From Alphaproteobacteria bacterium UBA1002 (GTDB taxonomy: Bacteria > Pseudomonadota > Alphaproteobacteria > Rickettsiales > UBA998), in NCBI GenBank assembly GCA_002291845.1, contig DBAU01000092.1:1-11582 (forward strand): DNA of 11,582 bases, given 5' to 3'. The first letter of the stretch is position 1; each line of letters starts with the position of its first letter. This document shows positions 5,414 through 11,582 of this stretch, one piece after another. The translations under genes were made by a program, and so were the position numbers. Under the pieces are notes generated by a model, which searched no databases, was not told where the DNA came from, and saw only the letters and a list, made by a program, of their open reading frames with translations.

Positions 5414-7710
5414 CAGCCGGGACAACGGGCAGTATTCCGGCAACCGCGCGCTTGCTTGATGTGATCGCCCGACTGCCGCAGGGTCGCATTATACTGCCTG
5501 GGCTGGATCAACACAGCGACGATGAAACATGTGATGCGGTACGTCGTGCCGTATCTCATCCGCAATATGGTTTACTGCAATTGCTGGAACGCATGGGATG
5601 CTCGCGGCAAACAGTCATCCCCCTTGATCTGCCAGAGATCGCTGCCGTGCCAGAACCACGCGCCGAGTTTTTGCGCGCGATGATGGTGCCTGCAGAGTTG
5701 TCTCATCGCTGGCGCGCAATGAGCATGCAACCCGAAATGCTTGACGGTTTGACGCTGGTAGAGTGCGAGGATGAAGCCGAGGAATCACAAATTATCGCGC
5801 TGATGCTGCGCCAAGCGCTTGAAGCGCCGGATACGAAAGCCATGCTGGTTACCCATGACCGTGCGCTGGCACGCCGGGTGGCGCTATTGCTGCGGCGCTA
5901 CCATCTAGAGGTTGAGGACGGGGGAGGCTATCCGCTGCTGGCCACGCCGGTCGCTGTGTTTGCTATGCTGCTTTTACGCGCGGCTGAAGAGCAGGCTCCA
6001 GCAGATGTATTGGCATTGCTCAAGCATCCTTTATGTCGCCTGGGTGTTTCTGCCGAGATGAAATCGTCTGCGATATGTCAGATTGAGCTGACGCTTTACC
6101 GTGGGATCTGTGAGGCGCAGACGCTTTCTGCGCAATGCGAGGTGCTGGTTTCGAAAGGAAAGGTCTCAGCGGATGTGCTCGATGTTTTCAGCCGCTTGGT
6201 ATCGGCTATCCAGCCACTGCTTGATCTTTTTGCTAAGCCACGTGCTGCGCTACCGGCCATGCTCTCTGCGCTGGTTGGTGCGATGGAACACTTAGCCGCT
6301 CCTGCAGAGTCACCGGCCGAGCATCGTTTATGGAGTGGACAGGATGGGCATTTACTCTCGTCAGAGCTTGCCGATATTCATGACCATTCCGCACATCTTG
6401 GAGAGATTGAGCCGGGTGCTTTTGCGGCTCTTCTTGCCACTTTGCTATCACGGCAGAGCGTTCAACCGATCCATCATGGGCATCCGCGCTTGACGATTCT
6501 CAGTCCGATGGACGCACGGATGCAGCCTGCAGATCTGGTCATTCTTGCCGGGCTAAATGAAGGATGCTGGCCCCCCGCCGCGCAGAGTGATCCGTGGATG
6601 AGCCGGGCCATGCGCGAAATGATCGGACTGCAACCGTACGAGCGACAAATTGGGCAGGCGGCCCACGATTTCAGCGCGTTGTGCCATGCGCCGCGGGTGA
6701 TGTTGACCCGTGCCCGCAAAGTAGGCGGCCGCCATACACTTGCATCGCGCTGGTGGTTACGTCTGCATACGGTGCTGGAAACATTCCCCCGTGAGGTTCG
6801 GCAGCGCATCACTCTTGAGAGTCAGCAGTGGAGATGGTGGGCGGAACAGTTCCGCGCGACGGAGCACCGTGACGCGATCACCCGTCCAGCCCCGGTTCCC
6901 CCACTCGAGGCGCGCCCACGAACGATCAGTGTCAGTCAAGTTGAAAAGCTGATACGTGATCCTTATGCGTTCTATGCACGTTATATCTTGCGTCTGCGCC
7001 CGCTTGATCCAATTGATAAAGAGCCCAGTGAGCTGGAATTCGGCAATGCGGTTCATAAGGCGCTGGAGCTCTTTGTCTCGCGCTATCCGCACACGCTGCC
7101 CGACCATGCGGAAGCGGAATTGAGTGTGATGCTGGATACCAGTTTTGCTGAGATTTTGCGGAAGGTTCAGGCGCCCACCTTCTGGCGTCGCCGTATGAAG
7201 GCTATTGTTGAGGAGGTGCTGGCTGCAGAGCATGAACGGCGCAATACAGTGCAGGTGATTGAGTGTGAAAAAAAGGTGGAAACGCTTCTCGAATTGCCAG
7301 GTGGGCCATTTACCGTCAAAGCGCGTATGGATCGTGTAGAGCACCACCTTGATGGAATGGTGAATATTGTCGATTATAAAACAGGCACCGTTCCTTCGCT
7401 AAAGACCGTGCATGCTGGTTATTCGCCGCAATTGACACTGGAAGGCTGGTTACTGGAAGTATCAGGATACCGCGTGGGAGACCTGGTGTATTGGAAAATT
7501 CCTGCGGGTAAAAATAGTCCTGCCTTTACCCATGTGGGGAAATCATCTGCCGAATACACTCAGTTGATTGATGATGCACGTCAGGGGCTGCTCAGGCTAC
7601 TTACGTATTTTGATCAGGCAGAGACGGCCTATCCCTGCCTTGCAGATAGGCCCGATGCGCCGAAGCATAATGATTATGTGCATTTGCAGCGTCTGGAAGA
7701 GTGGCAGTAG
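5389..7710 (+). CDS. addB: AddB, C-terminal fragment with helicase-like core and RecB-type nuclease domain
   Basis: This 773-codon frame, starting at a GTG, carries the rest of AddB. In order: the VVAAGTTGSIPATARLLDVIARLPQGRIILPGLD segment (7-40); LTLVECEDEAEESQIIALML (121-140); the inactive helicase-like core with ILAGLNEGCWPP (385-396) and DPWMSRAMREMIGL; then a C-terminal PD-(D/E)XK nuclease. The nuclease shows GNAVH (552-556), Asp648 in ARMDRV, the catalytic VDYKTG (661-666, Asp662 and Lys664) and the Gln681 motif SPQLTLEGWLL. The C-terminus (HNDYVHLQRLEEWQ) is family-typical. All nuclease residues are intact and there is no further stop, so decay, if real, is recent. The GTG start is almost certainly an artefact of the frameshift, although re-initiation there is possible. 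addA, commonly the next gene in this class, does not follow. Confidence 0.9.
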   Translation: MPPDFPVVAAGTTGSIPATARLLDVIARLPQGRIILPGLDQHSDDETCDAVRRAVSHPQYGLLQLLERMGCSRQTVIPLDLPEIAAVPEPRAEFLRAMMVPAELSHRWRAMSMQPEMLDGLTLVECEDEAEESQIIALMLRQALEAPDTKAMLVTHDRALARRVALLLRRYHLEVEDGGGYPLLATPVAVFAMLLLRAAEEQAPADVLALLKHPLCRLGVSAEMKSSAICQIELTLYRGICEAQTLSAQCEVLVSKGKVSADVLDVFSRLVSAIQPLLDLFAKPRAALPAMLSALVGAMEHLAAPAESPAEHRLWSGQDGHLLSSELADIHDHSAHLGEIEPGAFAALLATLLSRQSVQPIHHGHPRLTILSPMDARMQPADLVILAGLNEGCWPPAAQSDPWMSRAMREMIGLQPYERQIGQAAHDFSALCHAPRVMLTRARKVGGRHTLASRWWLRLHTVLETFPREVRQRITLESQQWRWWAEQFRATEHRDAITRPAPVPPLEARPRTISVSQVEKLIRDPYAFYARYILRLRPLDPIDKEPSELEFGNAVHKALELFVSRYPHTLPDHAEAELSVMLDTSFAEILRKVQAPTFWRRRMKAIVEEVLAAEHERRNTVQVIECEKKVETLLELPGGPFTVKARMDRVEHHLDGMVNIVDYKTGTVPSLKTVHAGYSPQLTLEGWLLEVSGYRVGDLVYWKIPAGKNSPAFTHVGKSSAEYTQLIDDARQGLLRLLTYFDQAETAYPCLADRPDAPKHNDYVHLQRLEEWQ

Positions 7711-7726
7711 TCTGGCCCAAAGGCCC

Positions 7727-7741
7727 GCATAACCGTTATGC
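7727..7741. repeat. Perfect inverted repeat after addB
   Basis: GCATAAC and GTTATGC flank a single central C, giving seven-base arms. It begins 16 bases after the addB stop and is preceded by a GGCC-CAAA-GGCC hairpin (7714-7725). Neither is followed by a T run, so this is not a classical intrinsic terminator. The near-zero spacing suits a dimeric repressor site better than an RNA hairpin, but no partner is known. An AATGCATT palindrome follows at 7746-7753. Confidence 0.5.
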
Positions 7742-7788
7742 AGTAAATGCATTAGTCTTCATAGAGAGGCATTTCTATAAAGCGATGC

Positions 7789-7950
7789 ATGAAAACTTAC
7801 ATACGCGTATTGTCTTTAGTGATGCTGGTCTGCTTATCTGCTTGCGCCAGTGTTTCGCATCCAGTGGCGCCTCATGCGAGCGGTTCATGGGACTCGATGA
7901 AATACTCTGATTTCGCCACGGTTATACCGCTACAGCACACCGGACGCTGA
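7789..7950 (+). CDS. Possible small lipoprotein, 53 residues
   Basis: This short frame begins MKTYIRVLSLVMLVCLSAC. It has a positively charged start, a hydrophobic core and a good lipobox (LSAC, with the lipid-modified Cys at 19), the pattern of a signal-peptidase-II lipoprotein. The mature part (ASVSHPVAPHASGSWDSMKY and on) is only about 34 residues and resembles nothing I know. The ribosome-binding site is poor: GAGAGG lies about 19 bases upstream, too far to be ideal. A different frame starting at 7785 overlaps but lacks the signal pattern. From about 7943 a second frame stays open for roughly 200 bases (DADYLEPLRPACNLKKQF and on), so this may be the start of a longer protein cut by a frameshift. 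Treat as tentative. Confidence 0.45.
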   Translation: MKTYIRVLSLVMLVCLSACASVSHPVAPHASGSWDSMKYSDFATVIPLQHTGR

Positions 7951-8029
7951 TTATCTTGAGCCATTGCGTCCTGCGTGTAATCTCAAGAAACAATTTCCTT
8001 TTATGAGTAGCGGTGTTTTTGCGCGGTGC

Positions 8030-8058
8030 TTGACTGTGCAAAAATGCACGCTTATACC
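8030..8058 (+). promoter_or_regulatory. Sigma70-type promoter of the phasin gene
   Basis: A TTGACT -35 box (8030-8035) and a TATACC -10 box (8053-8058) are separated by an optimal 17 bases. The predicted start is near 8065, giving a leader of about 128 bases before the phasin ATG. The 7951-8192 gap otherwise holds no convincing gene. Confidence 0.6.
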
Positions 8059-8077
8059 TCAAAATGTTGCGCCGCAA
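8036..8077. promoter_or_regulatory. Candidate double operator at the phasin promoter
   Basis: The first inverted repeat, GTGCA-AAAA-TGCAC (8036-8049), fills the promoter spacer. The second, TTGCG-C-CGCAA (8067-8077), sits at the predicted transcription start. Their centres are about 29.5 bases apart, close to three helical turns. PhaR, the PHA-responsive repressor known from alphaproteobacteria, binds TGC/GCA-type inverted repeats near phasin genes, and the second repeat contains TGC-N3-GCA. Assignment to PhaR is inference; its gene is not in the window. Confidence 0.45.
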
Positions 8078-8192
8078 TATGTGTGGGCGCGGCAAACGAC
8101 CTGCTGCTTGTGGTCATCGTGTGCTTCGTCGTGTTGATAACGGGGCAGTGGCCAGAAGAAGGGTCTAACCCACCGATGGAAGGAACATCATC

Positions 8193-8939
8193 ATGGCCCC
8201 CACCAAAACCAAAAGCAAAAAGCCGAGTGCGGCTTCAAAGCGTAGCGCCCCTCTGAAGTTGGCAACCAGTGCCCCTGCAGTCGCTACGGGCGTAAGCGAA
8301 AATAAGGAACAGACAAAGCCCGCCGCCGCGGCAGCAGAAAAAGCCGCTCCAGCAGCCAAGCCAGCCGTAGCGAAAAAGTCGGCAGCGCCGGCACCGGCTC
8401 GCCGTCCTGCAGAAACCAGTCGCGTGGCCTCCCGTGCGGCATCAGAAAACGTGGTTGATTTCTCATCACGTGGTTTTCGTGATGCCTTTGATCGCACGGC
8501 CAGTGAAGCGCAGCGCATGCAAGAGCAAGCCACCCGCTTCAGCCGTGAAAGCGCGCAGCAGATGTCGCGTGGTGCATCCGTTGCGTCGCGTGCCATGAAT
8601 GAAGGTGTGGCTATCATGCAGGGTAATGTTGAAACCTGCATGCAATGCGGCAACATTGCCGCTGATATGACGCGCAAGCTGAGCGAAGAAGTGTTCACCT
8701 TCGCCAATGACATGTTTTCCAGCAATGTCGAAATTTCGAAAGATCTTTTTGCCTGCCGCACCATCAATGACGTGTTCGATCTTCAGAATCGCCTGATGCG
8801 CACCAACCTCGATAATTTTTTCAGTGAAAGCGCGCGCCTTTCTGAGATGGTGTTCGACTACATCAATCAGGCTGCTGAGCCGATTGGTGAACGCATCAAT
8901 GAAACAACGGACCGTTTGTCGCGTTCGATTGCTGCATAA
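8193..8939 (+). CDS. Phasin family protein with histone-like N-terminal tail
   Basis: The 248-residue protein has two parts. Residues 1 to about 75 are Lys/Ala/Pro-rich (TKTKSKKPSAASKRSAP, AAAKPAVAKKSAAPAPARR) and resemble the tails of histone-H1-like proteins. Residues of about 85-245 are helical and amphipathic with the phasin_2 pattern: FRDAFDRTASEAQRMQEQ, GNIAADMTRKLSEEVFTFANDMFSSNVEISKDLF, DVFDLQNRLMRTNLDNFFSESARLSEM. Phasins coat polyhydroxyalkanoate granules in the cytoplasm and control their number and size. In Pseudomonas PhaF the Lys-rich tail binds DNA and sits at the C-terminus; here it is at the N-terminus. A CMQC pair (149-152) and Cys188 are unusual in the helical part. The start at 8193 has GGAAGGA eight bases upstream. 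A strong promoter and a terminator frame the gene as its own unit. Confidence 0.87.
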   Translation: MAPTKTKSKKPSAASKRSAPLKLATSAPAVATGVSENKEQTKPAAAAAEKAAPAAKPAVAKKSAAPAPARRPAETSRVASRAASENVVDFSSRGFRDAFDRTASEAQRMQEQATRFSRESAQQMSRGASVASRAMNEGVAIMQGNVETCMQCGNIAADMTRKLSEEVFTFANDMFSSNVEISKDLFACRTINDVFDLQNRLMRTNLDNFFSESARLSEMVFDYINQAAEPIGERINETTDRLSRSIAA

Positions 8940-9003
8940 GCGAATCATCAAATCGCGTCTATGACATGATGTCGAAAGGCATCAAGTGTTGTGTTTTTGA
9001 AGA

Positions 9004-9038
9004 CCTCGTCGAGAAATCGACGGGGTTTTCTTTTTTTT
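9004..9038 (+). terminator. Rho-independent terminator after the phasin gene
   Basis: CCTCGTCGA pairs with TCGACGGGG (nine pairs, one G-U) around a GAAA tetraloop, followed by TTTTC and eight more T. It lies 65 bases beyond the phasin stop and separates the phasin from the next gene. Confidence 0.9.
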
Positions 9039-9080
9039 AACACATTATTGCTAGTGTTCGCTCGTTCGTTTTTTTTTAAT

Positions 9081-9106
9081 GAACATACAATCATAACGAA
9101 GGAGGG
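9081..9106 (+). promoter_or_regulatory. Possible -10 element and strong ribosome-binding site of the histone-like gene
   Basis: TACAAT at 9086-9091 fits a -10 box, but its best -35 candidate (TTCGTT, 9065-9070) is weak and only 15 bases away. The predicted leader would be very short. AAGGAGG at 9099-9105 is a near-perfect Shine-Dalgarno sequence five bases before the ATG at 9111, and it fixes the start of the gene. Confidence 0.45.
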
Positions 9107-9110
9107 TTCT

Positions 9111-9383
9111 ATGATTGCAACTGTGAAGAAGGTAGCCGCGAAAAAACCGGCTGCGAAAAAACCGGCCGCTGCTAAAAAGGCTCCTGCCAAAAAAGCTGCA
9201 CCGAAGAAGGCAACTGCTGCAAAGAAAACCACTGCAGCGAAAAAACCAGCCGCTGCTAAAAAGCCAGCTGCTGCTAAGAAGCCTGCTGCTGCTAAGAAGA
9301 CCGTAGCTAAGAAGCCAGCTGCTAAGAAAGCTGCTGCTCCGAAAAAAGCAACTGCTTCGAAGAAAGTTGCCAAGAAGAAGTAG
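9111..9383 (+). CDS. Histone H1-like Lys/Ala/Pro-rich protein, 90 residues
   Basis: The protein is almost entirely Lys, Ala and Pro in the pattern AKKPAA or KKxAAxKK, ending SKKVAKKK. This matches the family of small bacterial histone H1-like proteins and the C-terminal domains of AlgP or PhaF, which bind DNA or RNA without sequence specificity and are expected to be disordered and strongly basic. It probably acts on the nucleoid. I chose the ATG at 9111 because it follows AAGGAGG by five bases. The frame stays open to an upstream ATG at 8991, but that would translate the phasin terminator and a Phe/Arg-rich stretch unlike the family. It follows the phasin in the same direction but is separated by a terminator, so it likely has its own promoter. 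Its similarity to the phasin tail suggests a shared role linking storage granules and chromosome. Confidence 0.85.
   Translation: MIATVKKVAAKKPAAKKPAAAKKAPAKKAAPKKATAAKKTTAAKKPAAAKKPAAAKKPAAAKKTVAKKPAAKKAAAPKKATASKKVAKKK
9237..9290 (+). repeat. 18-base tandem repeat encoding AKKPAA
   Basis: Three consecutive imperfect 18-base units encode AKKPAA at residues 43-60 of the histone-like protein; a partial fourth (AKK) runs to 9299. Units differ at synonymous positions (AAA/AAG, CCA/CCT, GCC/GCT), so they are not fresh duplications, but slippage could change repeat number between strains. Confidence 0.8.
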
Positions 9384-9407
9384 TTCTTCTGACATCTTCT
9401 ACACGGA

Positions 9408-9439
9408 GGGGCCGCTGAATTCAGCGGCCCTTTTGTTTT
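9408..9439 (+). terminator. Rho-independent terminator after the histone-like gene
   Basis: GGGCCGCTG pairs with CAGCGGCCC (nine pairs) around AATT, followed by TTTTGTTTT. It is 24 bases past the stop. The reverse strand lacks a T run after the stem, so it serves the plus strand, though the hairpin may also slow transcription coming from hemA. Confidence 0.92.
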
Positions 9440-9488
9440 GCCTATTGTCTGAAAGACCTAAGCGTTCACCGCAATAGTCATGAAAAAA

Positions 9489-10739
9489 TTACGCGTGGAT
9501 ATTGAGGCGGGAAAACACATCGCGCAGAGCATCCACAAGCTGTTGCATCATGCGATCGTTGTGCAGTGGTGTGGGGGTAATGCGCAGGCGCTCCGTGCCA
9601 CGCGGCACGGTGGGGTAATTGATCGGCTGCACATAAATGCCATGCACATCCAGCAGTAAATCTGAAGCAGCTTTACACAAATTGGGATCACCAATCATCA
9701 CCGGCACAATATGTGTCGCGGTATGCAGATACGGAATGCCCGCTGCTTTCAGCATGTGCTTTAGCTGCTCCGCTTTTACCTGATGGGCGGTGCGCTCCGT
9801 GGTGCTATGCATCAGATGGCGGATGCTGGCGGTTGCTCCCGCGGTCAGCGCTGGCGGAAGCGATGTGGTAAAAATAAAACCGGGCGCAAAACTACGCACG
9901 GCATCGACGATGGAGCGCCGCGCGGCGATGTAGCCACCCATCACGCCATAGGCTTTGCCGAGCGTGCCTTGAATGATATCGACGCGGTGCATAACCCCGT
10001 CGCGCTCTGCTACTCCAGCACCGCGCGCACCGTACATGCCCACAGCGTGCACTTCATCCAGATAGGTCAATGCCCCGAATTCTTCGGCGAGGTCGCAAAA
10101 TTCAGCAATGCGACCAATATCTCCATCCATCGAATAGACGGATTCAAACGCGATGATTTTCGGCCGCGCCGGATCGGTGGCCTCCAGCAACTGACGCAGG
10201 TGTGCGACGTCGTTATGCCGGAAAATTTTCTTCTCCGCTCCGCTATGGCGTACACCGTGAATCATCGAAGCATGATTGCACGCATCGGAAAAAATCACCG
10301 CCTCAGGCAGGAGGGAGCCAAGAGTGGAAAGCGCGGCTTCATTGGCCACATAACCTGATGTAAACACCAGTGCAGATTCTTTCTGGTGTAGCTCGGCGAG
10401 AGTGGTTTCCAGTTCTACCATGGCATGATGGTTACCCGAGATATTTCGGGTCCCTCCTGCGCCGGCGCCAAGCGTAGAGAGTGCCTCACGCATGGCCTCA
10501 TGCACCACGGGATGCTGACCCATGCCGAGGTAATCATTGGCGCACCAGATGACCACGTCCCGTCCGGCGCTGTGGCTATAGGCGAGCGGGAACTCGCCCA
10601 CCCGTCGTGCCAGATCATTAAACACGCGGTAGCGTCCCTCCGCCTTCAGCCGCGAGAGGGCGCCTTCAAATATGTCATCATAGCCGTGAAAGGGCTGCTC
10701 TGTGTCGGCTATGCGCTGGGAAAGAGACGATGATTTCAT
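9489..10739 (-). CDS. hemA: 5-aminolevulinate synthase
   Basis: The 416-residue enzyme condenses glycine and succinyl-CoA to 5-aminolevulinate, the first step of heme synthesis in alphaproteobacteria. It is a pyridoxal-phosphate enzyme of the alpha-oxoamine synthase family. Conserved segments are all present: GRYRVFNDL (35-43), WCANDYLGMGQHP (65-77), GGTRNISGNH (95-104), SDACNHASMIHG (151-162), LDEVHAVGMYG (227-237, Asp228 and His231), and the Schiff-base Lys262 in QGTLGKAYGVMGGY. The PINYPTVPRGTERLRITPTP stretch near 372-391 is typical. Length is normal. The start at 10739 lies 10 bases after the stop of the heme A synthase gene and has no good ribosome-binding site of its own, so translation is probably coupled. 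It converges with the histone-like gene. Confidence 0.97.
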   Translation of the reverse strand: MKSSSLSQRIADTEQPFHGYDDIFEGALSRLKAEGRYRVFNDLARRVGEFPLAYSHSAGRDVVIWCANDYLGMGQHPVVHEAMREALSTLGAGAGGTRNISGNHHAMVELETTLAELHQKESALVFTSGYVANEAALSTLGSLLPEAVIFSDACNHASMIHGVRHSGAEKKIFRHNDVAHLRQLLEATDPARPKIIAFESVYSMDGDIGRIAEFCDLAEEFGALTYLDEVHAVGMYGARGAGVAERDGVMHRVDIIQGTLGKAYGVMGGYIAARRSIVDAVRSFAPGFIFTTSLPPALTAGATASIRHLMHSTTERTAHQVKAEQLKHMLKAAGIPYLHTATHIVPVMIGDPNLCKAASDLLLDVHGIYVQPINYPTVPRGTERLRITPTPLHNDRMMQQLVDALRDVFSRLNIHA

Positions 10740-10749
10740 AGCCGTGATC

Positions 10750-11582
10750 TTATAAGGCCGGGGCCGTAGAGGGGTTGACGGAAATCAAATCCGGCGCACG
10801 GGCAGGGATTTTCTGAGGAGACAGGCGATAATTCAGCCACACGCAGAGGCCGAACAACGCCACGGCCACCGCTTGATGCAGTGCGGCCGGGCCGATGGGT
10901 ACCACCCACAACAGGGTGAAAATGCCCAGCGTTATCTGGGAGGCTACACCGCCGCACAGGGCGAGCGCCAGCCGCCGCGTTGTGGCATCTGCCGCAGATT
11001 GCCATACACGCACCGCCAGCACGATCACCAGCGCAGCCACGGCAAAGGCCCACCAGCGATGCAGGAACTGTACACTGGCAATATTCTCTAAATAGTGGCG
11101 CAGGGATGGCTCCAGCGCCCGCATCTCCGCCGGGATGAAGTCCCCGTCCATCAGCGGGAAGGTATTATACGTCATGCCCGCATCCAGACCGGCGACAAAT
11201 GCGCCGAGGATAATCTGGCTGAACAACGCAAGGCTGGTGAGGCTCGCCTGGCGCGGCAGGCCACGGCTGAAGGGCGCGCGGAGCACGCCATCACGCAGGC
11301 GCAACGCCGTGAGCGTGAGGAGGCCGAACAGGCTCACCGCCAACCCGAGATGCAGCGCAAGGCGGTACGGGCTCACCCATGGCACATCGACCAGCCCGCT
11401 TTTTACCATGTACCAGCCCACCGTGCCTTGCAGGCCCACCAGTATGGCGACCACGGTCATCCGGCGGCGGAACCATTCCGGGCCAAGGCGGCGCAGCCAC
11501 ACCAGCGCCAGCGGCAATAATACAGCCAGCCCAATCACCCGCCCGAGCAGGCGGTGGAGATATTCCAGCCAGAAAATGCCCT
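10750..11582 (-). CDS. ctaA: Heme A synthase, Cox15/CtaA family (5' end beyond right edge)
   Basis: This membrane enzyme oxidises heme O to heme A for aa3-type cytochrome oxidase. The frame is open to the right edge (it begins GIFWLEYLHRLLGRVIGL), so the first transmembrane region is missing; a GTG at 11538 lies inside the gene and is not the start. All four expected heme-ligand histidines are visible: EYLHRLLGR, LALHLGLAV, FLHRWWAF and ALHQAVAV. The Cox15 signatures GTVGWYMVKSGL and AGLDAGMTYNTFPLMDGDFIP are present. About seven hydrophobic helices can be counted in the visible 276 codons. It is followed after 10 bases by hemA, making a heme supply operon. The short C-terminal tail after the last helix (ARAPDLISVNPSTAPAL) is not distinctive. 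Confidence 0.95.
   Translation of the reverse strand, partial: GIFWLEYLHRLLGRVIGLAVLLPLALVWLRRLGPEWFRRRMTVVAILVGLQGTVGWYMVKSGLVDVPWVSPYRLALHLGLAVSLFGLLTLTALRLRDGVLRAPFSRGLPRQASLTSLALFSQIILGAFVAGLDAGMTYNTFPLMDGDFIPAEMRALEPSLRHYLENIASVQFLHRWWAFAVAALVIVLAVRVWQSAADATTRRLALALCGGVASQITLGIFTLLWVVPIGPAALHQAVAVALFGLCVWLNYRLSPQKIPARAPDLISVNPSTAPAL

Noticed and set aside
8079..8168. A 29-codon Arg-rich leader peptide before the phasin
   Set aside because: It has no ribosome-binding site and no recognisable attenuation pattern. It is too short to distinguish from chance.
8991..9110. Upstream start for the histone-like gene at 8991
   Set aside because: The extension would translate through the phasin terminator and poly-T tract, and would add a Phe/Arg-rich stretch unlike the family. 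The ATG at 9111 has a near-perfect Shine-Dalgarno.
9237..9299. Short tandem repeats as a CRISPR or mobile-element signal
   Set aside because: Units are contiguous 18-base codon repeats in frame with a Lys/Ala/Pro protein, with no spacers.
9442..9477. CTATTG/CAATAG inverted repeat downstream of hemA as a terminator
   Set aside because: Arms are only six bases with a 24-base loop and no T run on the minus strand; too weak to call.
11538..11540. GTG at 11538 as the start of the heme A synthase gene
   Set aside because: The frame continues upstream to the window edge with conserved Cox15 sequence including the heme-ligand EYLHRLLGR, so the gene begins outside the window.

Overview
The window looks like chromosomal DNA of an alphaproteobacterium, moderately GC-rich by eye. 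Three genes point there: an ALAS-type hemA (C4/Shemin heme route), a Cox15-type heme A synthase with the alphaproteobacterial motif set, and an AddB of the alphaproteobacterial kind. A phasin indicates polyhydroxyalkanoate (PHA) storage. The order within the class cannot be settled from the sequence. No rRNA, tRNA, CRISPR array, transposase or integrase was seen.

Left part (1-4678, all minus strand). Read in the direction of transcription: an AAA ATPase of the RepA/AAA_25 type with an unrecognised N-terminal half; an AT-rich gap; a 532-residue Gln/Gly/Pro/Arg-rich protein of unknown function; a small soluble GGDEF diguanylate cyclase with intact active and inhibitory sites; and the start of pntA (proton-translocating transhydrogenase alpha subunit), which runs off the left edge. 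The diguanylate cyclase ribosome-binding site lies inside a hairpin. The pntA leader can fold into a closed, multi-helix structure on the mRNA strand.

Middle (4754-7950, plus strand). addB, the nuclease/helicase-like subunit of the AddAB double-strand-break repair enzyme, is transcribed divergently from the ATPase gene. Its reading frame is broken by one apparently missing base near 5389, but both halves are otherwise well conserved. The usual partner addA does not follow. Instead there is a perfect 7-bp-arm inverted repeat and a possible 53-residue lipoprotein.

Right part (8030-11582). A strong sigma70-like promoter, with one inverted repeat in its spacer and another at the predicted start site, drives a phasin whose N-terminus is a Lys/Ala/Pro-rich histone-H1-like tail. 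After a terminator comes a 90-residue, almost pure Lys/Ala/Pro protein resembling histone H1-like nucleoid proteins. Together these suggest a PHA-granule/nucleoid module. Convergent to it, on the minus strand, are a Cox15 heme A synthase gene (open at the right edge) and hemA, separated by 10 bases and probably one operon for heme and heme A supply.

The most noteworthy points are the addB frameshift, the double-operator phasin promoter beside two histone-like genes, the structured pntA leader, and two accessory-looking genes of unknown function.
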